25,285 bases of DNA from DASWIV01 sp036397475 (GCA_036397475.1 DASWIV010000358.1:1-25285); one strand, 5' to 3'. Shown: positions 1 through 10,077, counted from the first letter of the stretch. Numbers and translations: made by a program. The notes: a model not told the origin generated them from the letters alone.

Positions 1-135
1 GAGCGTCGAGCCGAGCGGCGTCTCGAAGCCTTGCTCGAACGGTTGCGGAAAGGCGAGCGCATCGAAGTGCGGCGCAGTGCGGAGCAATCGCTCGCGAAAT
101 TGTCGGAGCTGCCGTTGCTGCGGGAGCCGCCATGA
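1..135 (+). CDS. C-terminal end of an unidentified protein (partial)
   Basis: Frame 1 is open from the window edge to a TGA at 133-135, giving 44 residues rich in Glu, Arg and Leu. The start lies outside the window. The stretch reads as a charged amphipathic helix and then a short Leu/Pro tail ending in REPP. Its stop overlaps the next start in an ATGA arrangement, so the two genes are probably translationally coupled. Codon third positions are strongly G/C, as in the next gene and unlike genes beyond the rRNA operon. No family can be assigned from this fragment. Confidence 0.6.
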   Translation, partial: ERRAERRLEALLERLRKGERIEVRRSAEQSLAKLSELPLLREPP

Positions 136-773
136 GCCGCGGGCGCCGGGCGCCGGAGCAGAGGGATCAAGAGCCGAGCGCATTCAGCGCCATCCTGAGG
201 AGTCTTTGCGAAGTGACGGGCAGCGCCGCGGCGGTGCTCGTCGACGCCGAGGGCGAAACCGTGGACTACGCCGCGGCGGTGGAACCGTACCAAGCGCGCA
301 TCGTGGCGGCTGAGTGCCGGCTTTTGTTGCGCGGACTCGAGCGGTCGAGCGTCGAAGGATTTTCCCCTCCCCGAGAGCTCATGGTGCGTGCCCGCCGCTT
401 TTCGTTCGCCGCTTTCGCGTTGGCCGAGGGCTATTGCGTCGTCATGCTGCTGCCGCGCCGCTGTTTTCGCGTGTCGCGCAGGGCTGTCCTGGAAGCGGCG
501 CGCGGCGTCTGCGAAGAGGCGGAGCTGCCGTTGCCCCCGCATCTTCGCGACAAGGAGCAGTGGGCGCTCGTCAGGGTACGCACGGGCCGCCGTGACTTTC
601 GTCCCACCGCCGTCTGGCATCAAGGAGCGTGGCAAGCCGTTACGGTTCTCGGCCGCTTTCAGGCCGCGGATCTGAACCGGCGCGAGCTCGGCTTTCGGGC
701 GCAGCTCGAAAGCGGCGCCGAGCTCAACCTGGTGCGTGAGCCGCTAGGTCGCTGGTACGCTGACGAGTCGTGA
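132..773 (+). CDS. Roadblock/LC7-like regulatory protein, 213 aa
   Basis: The start ATG overlaps the upstream stop (ATGA), which fixes the start and implies coupling. Residues about 15-70 (FSAILRSLCEVTGSAAAVLV, then an Asp-Ala-Glu-Gly turn) resemble the roadblock/longin fold of bacterial MglB-like proteins: a helix, a strand ending in a D-x-x-G turn, then a strand. The C-terminal half (about 130-213) has many Arg and Trp residues and resembles no family I know. No signal peptide or membrane segment is visible. Roadblock proteins in bacteria often regulate small GTPases, but no GTPase gene is visible here. Codon use is very G+C rich. The roadblock call rests on pattern only and is moderate. 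Confidence 0.5.
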   Translation: MSRGRRAPEQRDQEPSAFSAILRSLCEVTGSAAAVLVDAEGETVDYAAAVEPYQARIVAAECRLLLRGLERSSVEGFSPPRELMVRARRFSFAAFALAEGYCVVMLLPRRCFRVSRRAVLEAARGVCEEAELPLPPHLRDKEQWALVRVRTGRRDFRPTAVWHQGAWQAVTVLGRFQAADLNRRELGFRAQLESGAELNLVREPLGRWYADES

Positions 774-995
774 AGGGAAGCGCGGGGCTGCCCGAGCGGC
801 GCCCCGCGACCCCGCCGGCAGGCGCGAGAAAGCTCGAGACGAGCCGGAAAGCAGCCGGATCGCCGCTCTCGCCTGGCCGGTGCGCGAGCCGGACAAAAAA
901 GTCTTGCTAAGCCGCCGGGAGCGGTCCATATACGCGACCCCCGCCGCCAAGGCGGGGCCGCTCGGCCGAGCGCTGGCCTGCTTCGAACGGTGCCT

Positions 996-1024
996 TTGAC
1001 AGGCGCCGCCGATCAGACTAGATT
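996..1024 (+). promoter_or_regulatory. Strong sigma-70-type rRNA promoter
   Basis: TTGACA at 996-1001 and TAGATT at 1019-1024 are separated by exactly 17 bases, about 190 bases before the mature 16S. A perfect -35 and optimal spacing suit a stable RNA operon. A weaker possible second promoter lies near 903-932 (TTGCTA, 18 bases, ATATAC). Confidence 0.75.
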
Positions 1025-1056
1025 CTTCGGCCCGCTCGGGAGCCCGCTCCCCTCGG

Positions 1057-1070
1057 TCCTTGAAAACTGA
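1057..1070 (+). promoter_or_regulatory. boxA-like antitermination element before 16S
   Basis: The sequence TCCTTGAAAACTGA resembles the boxA element of bacterial rRNA leaders, which binds the NusB/NusE antitermination complex. A similar element recurs before 23S at 2914-2929. The position, about 35 bases after the -10, fits a leader boxA. Confidence 0.5.
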
Positions 1071-1214
1071 GTCCTATCGCACGTGAAAATCGTGTGAGCC
1101 CCGCCTCGTCGGCTCCCCCGCCGGCGAGAGCGGTTCGAAATAACGAGCATCATGGCGCGCGGATCACGCCGGGCTTCTTCGGAGGTTCGACGCTTTCGCG
1201 CTGCCTAAAGGTTC

Positions 1215-5945
<4,731 letters not shown>

Positions 5946-5954
<9 letters not shown>

Positions 5955-5984
5955 ATCTTTTCGCGTGCTCTGATGTAACCGGGT
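5946..5984 (+). other. Right arm of the pre-23S processing stem
   Basis: This segment pairs with 2962-3003; the reverse complement begins ACCCGGTTACATCAGAGCACG. A spacer of about 100 bases follows before 5S and holds two nested palindromes: ATCTTGT/ACAAGAT around 6053-6068 and AAGATTTT/AAAATCTT around 6064-6085. They share bases and so cannot both fold. Confidence 0.75.
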
Positions 5985-6086
5985 TATAACGAAAAAGAAT
6001 ATTAAGATCATTCGGTAAAAATTGTACATTGAAACTCTTTCTGACCACTATATCTTGTTTACAAGATTTTAAAAAAAGAAAATCTT

Positions 6087-6195
<109 letters not shown>

Positions 6196-6208
6196 TTGAT
6201 CTATAAAA

Positions 6209-6238
6209 CCCCTTCTGGAAACAGGAGGGATTTTTTTT
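6209..6238 (+). terminator. Intrinsic terminator after 5S (copy 1 of the module)
   Basis: CCCCTTCTG, a GAAA loop, then CAGGAGGGA and eight T. One GU pair interrupts the stem. The same layout (ATTGAT, A-rich stretch, C-rich arm, GAAA or GAGA loop, T run) follows each partial 5S copy, but the stem sequences differ. Confidence 0.85.
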
Positions 6239-6246
6239 GTTATACT
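6238..6246 (+). promoter_or_regulatory. Extended -10 promoter for the HEPN cassette
   Basis: TGTTATACT (TGn plus TATACT) starts within the last bases of the preceding terminator's T run. Transcription would begin near 6253, just before the GGAGG ribosome site at 6254-6258. No good -35 is visible because the terminator occupies that position. Confidence 0.5.
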
Positions 6247-6268
6247 TATTGTTGGAGGTCTCAAGAGA

Positions 6269-6685
6269 TTGATCAGTCCGGCGCAATCGTATTGGATGAA
6301 AAGCGAGGAAAATCTCAAGGTTTGCAACGATTCAATTAAAGGTGGTCACTACAATGCTGCGGCTTCAAGATATTACTATGCCTTGAGATTGGCGGTGCAA
6401 GCCTTATTTGAAGTCCGAAATATTCCCGTTCCGTGGATTACCAAGTATAATGGTAAAAAGGTTCAGGAATGGACTCATCCACAATTATTCCGCATGGCGG
6501 CAGTGGAAATTGCGATTGAGGGGAAAAATACGAGGCAATTGCTTGAGCGGGCAGGCCGGTATCGCATTAAAGCCGACTACGAGCAGATTCCTGTACTCGA
6601 GAGCGAAATAACCGACTTAGTACGTCAATCAATCGAAATATTTCAGGTGATTTCAGATGAACTCAAAAGGGAAACTCCGGAATGA
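6269..6685 (+). CDS. HEPN-domain protein, 138 aa (toxin-like)
   Basis: HEPN proteins are helical and often RNases, acting as toxins paired with a nucleotidyltransferase or another antitoxin. Residues 28-48 (the YNAAASRYYYALRLAVQALF run) match the signature HEPN helix with Arg34-Tyr-Tyr-Tyr-Ala. Residues 94-104 (RAGRYRIKADYE region) match the second conserved arginine helix, in the R..xADY form. The R-x4-6-H catalytic histidine of RNase-type HEPN toxins is not visible, so RNase activity is uncertain. The start is TTG 6269, about 10 bases after GGAGG at 6254-6258; ATG 6296 is an alternative. The gene overlaps the next by 29 bases, which indicates one operon. It lies between the 5S terminator and a partial 5S copy. 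Confidence 0.75.
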   Translation: MISPAQSYWMKSEENLKVCNDSIKGGHYNAAASRYYYALRLAVQALFEVRNIPVPWITKYNGKKVQEWTHPQLFRMAAVEIAIEGKNTRQLLERAGRYRIKADYEQIPVLESEITDLVRQSIEIFQVISDELKRETPE

Positions 6686-7004
6686 GCTGATCCGGAAGGT
6701 CATAAATGAAATTGAGTGCAAGTTTCCTGACAGTATAGCGGTCTGGACTGGTTCAAGTGTGCCAGATCAGGAGTATGATGTTCAGGAAGTGGAAGTCTTT
6801 GAAGTCTATATGATTCAAGAAAGCGAGCTGCCTGGATTCGAGGACCTTGTTTGGAACCTGCAATTGAAATTCGGTGATCCGCCAAAGGTTACATTAATGA
6901 TTTATGGCCTGACGCCGGAAGTGACGGTGCAATTTCGCAAGGACAGTTATGATAAAGAAGTCAAGAAGAGAAAAGCACGGTCGACATCGGTGGGAAAGAT
7001 ATGA
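6657..7004 (+). CDS. Small hypothetical partner of the HEPN protein, 115 aa
   Basis: ATG 6657 has AGGTGA six bases upstream (6645-6650) and lies inside the end of the HEPN gene, so the two are co-translated. The protein is acidic in the middle and ends in a basic tail (KEVKKRKARS). HEPN genes usually pair with an MNT nucleotidyltransferase antitoxin. Here the stretch AVWTGSSVPDQEYDVQEVEV lacks the GSx10DxD pattern, so I do not call it MNT. It could be a diverged antitoxin or an unrelated alpha/beta protein. The stop lies only 4 bases before a partial 5S copy, so that rRNA remnant would be in its 3' untranslated region. Confidence 0.65.
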   Translation: MNSKGKLRNELIRKVINEIECKFPDSIAVWTGSSVPDQEYDVQEVEVFEVYMIQESELPGFEDLVWNLQLKFGDPPKVTLMIYGLTPEVTVQFRKDSYDKEVKKRKARSTSVGKI

Positions 7005-7008
7005 TTTG

Positions 7009-7086
7009 ATCCCGAACACGGAAGTTAAGCTTTACTGCGCCGATGATACTGCTTTCGTGGGAAAGTAGGTCACCGCCAGGATTGAT
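7009..7086 (+). repeat. Partial 5S rRNA copy 2 (3' two thirds)
   Basis: From ATCCCGAACACGG to CCAGGATTGAT this matches 6123-6200 of the complete 5S region, with three substitutions. Two of them (TTTTGCGG to TTTCGTGG) fall in a hairpin and keep it pairable by a GU pair. The 5' third of 5S is absent; the preceding sequence is the stop of the hypothetical gene. A terminator follows, as after the complete 5S. Confidence 0.9.
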
Positions 7087-7096
7087 TTTATAAAAT

Positions 7097-7125
7097 ACCC
7101 CCAGCAGAAATGCCGGGGGTTTTTT
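7097..7125 (+). terminator. Intrinsic terminator after partial 5S copy 2
   Basis: ACCCCCAGCA, a GAAA loop, then TGCCGGGGGT and a run of six T. The stem has nine pairs with one A-C mismatch. Confidence 0.85.
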
Positions 7126-7145
7126 GCTGTATTCTGATTTTACCT

Positions 7146-7151
7146 TATAAT
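7146..7151 (+). promoter_or_regulatory. -10 element for the DUF4177/zinc-protein cassette
   Basis: A perfect TATAAT lies about 20 bases after the terminator. Transcription would start near 7158, ahead of the GAGGAGGT ribosome site at 7183-7190. No clear -35 is seen. Confidence 0.4.
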
Positions 7152-7198
7152 TGATTGCATAAGATTCAAAATCGAGCGATGTGAGGAGGTATGAACCA

Positions 7199-7471
7199 GT
7201 GTTATACGAATACAAGATGGTCCAAATCGCCCCAGCAGTAATAATTCAGGGAGCAAACCAAGATCGAGCTGCCGCTGAGTATCTGCAAAAAGTAGTTAGC
7301 AAACATGCTCATGTTGCTTGGCTGCCATATTCGGAGCAAGCAGGAGATTGGGAGTTCTTCAGATTGGATTCATTTGATGTAGTCAGGGGAGCAGGTTGCT
7401 TGGCTGCCATATTCGGGGCAAAAGGCGAAAGCACTAAGTGCTACGTGCTGACATTCAGAAGAGAAGTATAG
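7199..7471 (+). CDS. DUF4177-like small protein, 90 aa
   Basis: The frame is open from GTG 7181, but that codon precedes the ribosome site GGAGGT (7185-7190). GTG 7199, eight bases after the site, is the better start; ATG 7217 is an alternative. The protein begins LYEYKMVQI and ends YVLTFRREV. Together with Gly/Trp residues in the middle (GDWEFFRLD), this resembles the DUF4177 layout: a Y-K-V-V strand at the start, a W-E centre and an R-R end. The function of the family is unknown. A perfect 22-base repeat lies inside the gene at 7313-7334 and 7395-7416, read in different frames, so part of the coding sequence may have been duplicated. The next gene starts 44 bases downstream. Confidence 0.55.
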   Translation: MLYEYKMVQIAPAVIIQGANQDRAAAEYLQKVVSKHAHVAWLPYSEQAGDWEFFRLDSFDVVRGAGCLAAIFGAKGESTKCYVLTFRREV

Positions 7472-7515
7472 CGTTAGATGCAAAATTAACTGTTCTGAAA
7501 AGGAGGTGAATGAAA

Positions 7516-7644
7516 ATGAGTCTTGTATGTCACATCTGCAACAAACCTGGCAACCTGTACAAATGCAAGATTTGTGGTAGATGGTATTGTTCATTGCATG
7601 GTCGAGATAATACATGCAAAATCTGCCTCGAGAAACTGAAATAA
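7516..7644 (+). CDS. 42-residue zinc-binding protein
   Basis: ATG 7516 sits eight bases after a perfect AGGAGGT (7501-7507); an ATG at 7510 is too close to it. The product has eight potential zinc ligands in order: Cys5, Cys8, Cys17, Cys20, Cys25, His28, Cys34, Cys37. This C2-C2-CH-C2 pattern resembles cross-brace zinc fingers of the HIT or B-box kind and should bind two zinc ions. The remaining residues are basic (KCKICGRWYC, CKICLEKLK), compatible with nucleic-acid or protein binding. It probably shares a transcript with the DUF4177-like gene. A degraded 5S copy follows 39 bases after the stop. Confidence 0.7.
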   Translation: MSLVCHICNKPGNLYKCKICGRWYCSLHGRDNTCKICLEKLK

Positions 7645-7683
7645 TCTTTTCTGAAATCAAGGATTTCGATTTCGTATGGATTA

Positions 7684-7780
7684 AGGAAACACCCGTTCCC
7701 ATCCCGAACACGGCAGTTAAGCTCTACTGCGCCTATGATACTGCTTTCGCGGGAAATTCGGTCGCTTGGCAGGATTGATA
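7684..7780 (+). repeat. Degraded 5S rRNA copy 3
   Basis: AGGAAACACCCGTTCCCATC onward matches the complete 5S from 6106 to about 6200, with several changes: GGAAG to GGCAG, AAGTAGG to AATTCGG, and GCCGCCAGG to GCTTGGCAGG. Sequence just before it (about 7669-7682, TTTCGTATGG) weakly resembles the 5S 5' end with a short deletion. This is the longest but most diverged remnant. Helix I cannot form, so it is not a working 5S. Confidence 0.88.
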
Positions 7781-7813
7781 TAAACCCAGAGCAAGCTGCG
7801 GGTTACCGGAAAA

Positions 7814-7840
7814 CCCCTGCAGAGATGCATGGGGCGTTTT
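7814..7840 (+). terminator. Terminator after 5S copy 3
   Basis: CCCCTGCA, a GAGA loop, then TGCATGGGG and CGTTTT. The stem is perfect except for one bulged T, but the T run is short. An extra hairpin (AACCC to GGGTT, about 7784-7804) precedes it. Confidence 0.65.
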
Positions 7841-7875
7841 ACCTGGCGGGATTTAGCCGTAAATACTTCCTAATC

Positions 7876-7884
7876 TGATATAAT
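7876..7884 (+). promoter_or_regulatory. Extended -10 promoter of the first hicBA pair
   Basis: TGATATAAT is a perfect extended -10. Its end is six bases from the hicB ATG at 7891, so the transcript should begin at or next to the start codon. No ribosome site precedes the ATG, which fits leaderless translation. The same nonamer recurs at 8450-8458. Confidence 0.7.
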
Positions 7885-7890
7885 TTACCT

Positions 7891-8106
7891 ATGACTCCTA
7901 CCGAACTAATATTTGAAGTCCATGAAGACGAAGTCAGCGGATACTGGGCTCAGTCGCTTGGGCACAACATAGTAACCCAGGGCGAGACTGTGGAAGAGCT
8001 CAAATCCAATATTCGTGACGCAATCTCTATTTCTTTCGATGAAGGCGAAGAAATACCTAAGATCGTCCGGCTTCATTTCGTGCGCGATGAGGTTTTCTCC
8101 TTGTGA
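7891..8106 (+). CDS. hicB: HicB-family antitoxin, 71 aa
   Basis: HicB neutralises the HicA mRNA interferase and usually represses its own operon. The product has the HicB layout: an N-terminal strand (ELIFEVHEDE), a Gly-Tyr-Trp-Ala strand, a T-x-E-E-L helix (TVEELKSNIRDAISISF) and a C-terminal strand ending LHFVRDEV. No DNA-binding domain follows, which is usual for the short form. The stop overlaps the hicA start in a GTGA arrangement, so the two are coupled. The order antitoxin first and the overlap are typical. It is about 60 percent identical by eye to the second hicB at 8485. The transcript is probably leaderless. Confidence 0.85.
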   Translation: MTPTELIFEVHEDEVSGYWAQSLGHNIVTQGETVEELKSNIRDAISISFDEGEEIPKIVRLHFVRDEVFSL

Positions 8107-8339
8107 AATTGCCGCGCGATGTGTCTGGTTGGCAACTGATCGGGCTGCTGGAACAAAATGGATATGTCCAGGCTCGATCCTCAGGAAGCCATGTACGTAT
8201 GATTCATCCCGGACCACCTACGCACGCCGAGACGGTACCGCTGCATAAGGCATTAAAGCCCGGTACGCTGAATACGATCCTAACCCGAGTGGCGAACCAC
8301 CTTCAAATAGACAAATCCAAACTTATCAGGAAATTATAA
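8103..8339 (+). CDS. hicA: HicA-family mRNA interferase toxin, 78 aa
   Basis: The GTG start overlaps the hicB stop. HicA toxins fold like a small double-stranded RNA-binding domain and cut mRNA with one histidine. The product starts MKLPRDVSGWQLIGLLEQNG, then carries the G-S-H-V-R-M motif with His30 as the expected catalytic residue. It ends in the family tail (V-P-L-H..L..GTLNTILTRVA). The length is normal and the gene looks intact. The stop is 11 bases before 5S copy 4, so a partial 5S again sits in the 3' untranslated region. Confidence 0.88.
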   Translation: MKLPRDVSGWQLIGLLEQNGYVQARSSGSHVRMIHPGPPTHAETVPLHKALKPGTLNTILTRVANHLQIDKSKLIRKL

Positions 8340-8350
8340 CAATCACTGCA

Positions 8351-8407
8351 TCTACAGCGCCGATGATACTGCTTTTGCGGGAAAGTAGGTCGCCGCCAGG
8401 ATTGATC
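8351..8407 (+). repeat. Partial 5S rRNA copy 4 (3' half)
   Basis: From GCGCCGATGATACTG at 8357 through CAGGATTGATC at 8407 this is identical over 51 bases to 6151-6201 of the complete 5S and its flank. The upstream TCTAC keeps a little more similarity. The perfect match suggests a recent origin or ongoing gene conversion, in contrast to copy 3. Confidence 0.92.
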
Positions 8408-8415
8408 ATAAAATA

Positions 8416-8443
8416 CCCCGTACAGAAATGTATGGGGTTTTTT
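8416..8443 (+). terminator. Intrinsic terminator after 5S copy 4
   Basis: CCCCGTACA, a GAAA loop, then TGTATGGGG and seven T. The stem has nine pairs, one of them GU. The layout equals that of the terminator after the complete 5S. Confidence 0.9.
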
Positions 8444-8449
8444 ATTTCA

Positions 8450-8458
8450 TGATATAAT
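8450..8458 (+). promoter_or_regulatory. Extended -10 promoter of the second hicBA pair
   Basis: TGATATAAT, identical to the element before the first hicBA pair, lies seven bases after the terminator's T run. Transcription would start near 8465; AGGAG at 8473-8477 then serves the TTG start at 8485. Confidence 0.65.
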
Positions 8459-8484
8459 TTCAGAAGGAGTCAAGGAGACTTAAA

Positions 8485-8700
8485 TTGACGTCAACTGAAC
8501 TAATATTCGAAGTCAACCAGGAAGAGGATGGCGGGTACTGCGCTCAGGCGCTTGGTTCGGACATCTTTACTCAGGCGGACACGTGGGACGATCTTAAGAA
8601 CAATGTACGCGAGGCTGTGTCGGTGCATTTTGACGAAGGTGAGGATTATCCGCGTATTATCCGGCTTCATTTTGTGCGAGATGAGGTCATAGCATTGTGA
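8485..8700 (+). CDS. hicB: HicB-family antitoxin, second copy, 71 aa
   Basis: The TTG start has AGGAG seven bases upstream. It has the same length as the first HicB and closely similar sequence (TELIFEV, GGYCAQALG, FDEGEDYPRIIRLHFVRDEV). The stop overlaps the former hicA start (GTGA), as in the first pair. The partner toxin is frameshifted, so this antitoxin may be orphaned or may act on the HicA at 8103. Whether the two antitoxins cross-protect is inference. Confidence 0.83.
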   Translation: MTSTELIFEVNQEEDGGYCAQALGSDIFTQADTWDDLKNNVREAVSVHFDEGEDYPRIIRLHFVRDEVIAL

Positions 8701-8947
8701 AACTGCCTCGGGATGTATCCGGGAAACGGTAATCAAGTTGCTGGAAGGGTATGGCTATCGATATGTCCGTACTGTTGGTAGCCACGTCCGGATGCTGTAT
8801 GAAGGACCGCCAGAGCATCGAGTCAGTATCCCTCTCCACGCTTCGTTAAGAACTGGAACTTTGAATGCGATTCTCACCAAAGTCGCGAACCACCTGAAAA
8901 TTACCAAGTCAAAGTTGATCCAGATCTGGGGAGACATATATGCCTGA
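8697..8947 (+). pseudogene. hicA: Frameshifted HicA toxin
   Basis: GTG 8697 overlaps the hicB stop and encodes KLPRDVSGKR, then hits TAA in frame. The rest of HicA continues in another frame from about 8729 (VIKLLEGYGYRYVR, GSHVRM, GTLNAILTKVANHLKITKSK) to the stop at 8945-8947. One missing base in the GGGAAACGGTAA region explains the break. The catalytic Gly-Ser-His motif is kept. An internal ATG at 8738 could give a product lacking about 15 N-terminal residues. The reading tail overlaps the next gene start (8940). Either the toxin is dead or the break is a sequencing error. Confidence 0.8.
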
Positions 8948-9728
8948 CAGGAGTGAACCGTACATCACCAGGCTAATGCAGCTTGGGTTGATTTCAGAGG
9001 GATTCCTAATCCCCGACACTGTCGCGTTCGGAAAATGGGGGCCAACGTCGCAGGAAGCGTACGATAAATTCATCGACTCGCTTTCAGCAGGCGGTGTGAC
9101 AGGTGTGGCGAATGCTGTGGTGATGCTTTCACAGTTCGATAAGGAAGTGGATTTCGACGAGGTTAGGCAGGATGGGATTGTGGGAATTGTCCATCGGGCT
9201 GCACAGGGCCACAGTTCAATTGACGAAGAATACAGGTCAAGGAAGGAAGAAGCCCACAAGCGAAATCTTCTCTGGGGAGCGTACCATTTCGGGATGCGTG
9301 GCGACGGGGTCGAGCAGGCGCGGTATTTCCTGAAGTATGTCATGCCCGATCCGGGGGACCTGCTTGTACTGGCTCACTATGAGATCGACAATTACCCTGA
9401 AATGACATTGAAGGAAGCCGAAGATTTCGTGGCAACGATCCATGGCGAGACCGGAAGGTGGCCTGTCCTTTATTCGAAGTATGATTTCATCAGGAGGATG
9501 ATCGCTCCTGATCCGAAGAGCGCTCTGAAGAACTGTCCGCTCTGGTTTTCAAGATATGGCGAATTCGCAATGCCTGAAGGATTGTGGGAAGACTGGACGC
9601 TCTGGAATTACACAGATGGAACTGAAGGCGACGAGCCCCGGTTTGTGTTCGGGATAGGGAACTGCAGCAGGAGTAAATTCAATGGAAATGTCGAGAGTCT
9701 GAAGGGGTTCTGGGAGAGCTTGAAATGA
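8940..9728 (+). CDS. GH25-like lysozyme-family protein, 262 aa
   Basis: GH25 muramidases cut peptidoglycan and are common in phage lysins. Residues about 70-180 follow the GH25 plan: VDFDEVRQDGIVGIVHRAAQ, then D-x-x-Y, then EAHKRNLLWGAYHFG, Q-A-R-Y-F, LLVLAHYE and TGRWPVLYSK. The usual catalytic pair at the end of the fourth strand is Asp-x-Glu; here it reads His146-Tyr-Glu148, so the Asp is replaced and activity is doubtful. Residues 1-60 hold a separate small helical region that may bind the cell wall. No signal peptide is seen, as in phage endolysins. The start overlaps the end of the frameshifted hicA by eight bases. Confidence 0.72.
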   Translation: MPDRSEPYITRLMQLGLISEGFLIPDTVAFGKWGPTSQEAYDKFIDSLSAGGVTGVANAVVMLSQFDKEVDFDEVRQDGIVGIVHRAAQGHSSIDEEYRSRKEEAHKRNLLWGAYHFGMRGDGVEQARYFLKYVMPDPGDLLVLAHYEIDNYPEMTLKEAEDFVATIHGETGRWPVLYSKYDFIRRMIAPDPKSALKNCPLWFSRYGEFAMPEGLWEDWTLWNYTDGTEGDEPRFVFGIGNCSRSKFNGNVESLKGFWESLK

Positions 9729-9878
9729 AGAATTGAAACCCGCTATTCAAGCCTGTTTCAGAGCGCTTTTTCAGGGATAATATCGGCTTGAAAAAAAAGT
9801 GAGTTAATTGAACATAAAAATGACTTAAGCGATTGATTTATTTGCAGAATATGAGAAAATTAGCTTAGAAAATATAAT

Positions 9879-9910
9879 CGCCTGGACGAAATCCGGCGGT
9901 TAATTTTTTT
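9879..9910 (+). terminator. Terminator after the GH25-like gene
   Basis: CGCCTGG, loop ACGAAAT, CCGGCG, then GTTAATTTTTTT. One T is bulged. The 150 bases between the gene stop and this hairpin are A+T rich and hold no visible gene. Confidence 0.6.
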
Positions 9911-9914
9911 GGTT

Positions 9915-9947
9915 AAGACCCCCAATCATAATAGAAATGGGGGTCTT
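9915..9947 (+). terminator. Perfect 10-bp hairpin, possible second terminator
   Basis: AAGACCCCCA (9915-9924) pairs perfectly with TGGGGGTCTT (9938-9947) around a 13-base A-rich loop. A TTTTT run follows only after five more bases, so termination is plausible but not certain. Confidence 0.5.
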
Positions 9948-10014
9948 GGAGATTTTTGAATCTCTACTGCTCATTTAAATAGCTTTTAGTCCTAATCAGA
10001 AGGAGGCATATTAC

Positions 10015-10077
10015 ATGCCAGCAAAAAAAGGCGCAAAGAAGCCTGCTCCGAAATCCCCGGCAAAAAAGGGTAAGTAA
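10015..10077 (+). CDS. 20-residue lysine-rich basic peptide
   Basis: ATG 10015 has a perfect AGGAGG at 10001-10006 with eight bases of spacing. The peptide MPAKKGAKKPAPKSPAKKGK is nearly half lysine, with repeated P-A-K-K units like the tails of histone H1 or bacterial H1-like proteins. It has no hydrophobic segment. It stands alone between a hairpin at 9915 and a strong terminator at 10190. It could bind DNA or RNA, but nothing in the sequence proves expression beyond the ribosome site. It might also be the leftover start of a longer decayed gene. Confidence 0.5.
   Translation: MPAKKGAKKPAPKSPAKKGK

Larger units (their letters stand above)
774..1214 (+). other. rRNA operon leader region, no gene
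   Basis: This 440-base stretch holds no convincing gene; the minus-strand frame at 744-950 is low-complexity Arg/Ser/Ala. Directly after the upstream stop there is a perfect GC hairpin (arms 781-788 and 801-808) without a T run, possibly the end of the upstream operon. A second perfect hairpin has arms 939-945 and 951-957. The rRNA promoter and a boxA-like element lie further down and are listed separately. The G+C content is high, as in the gene to the left. I see no segment complementary to the spacer after 16S, which is unusual because pre-16S RNA normally forms a long stem from its flanks. Confidence 0.6.

Noticed and set aside
744..950. Minus-strand open frame of 68 codons left of the rRNA operon
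   Set aside because: Product is Arg/Ser/Ala low complexity caused by high G+C; no ribosome site, and it overlaps GC hairpins of the leader.
6657..7004. MNT nucleotidyltransferase antitoxin
   Set aside because: Position next to HEPN suggested it, but the GSx10DxD catalytic pattern is absent.
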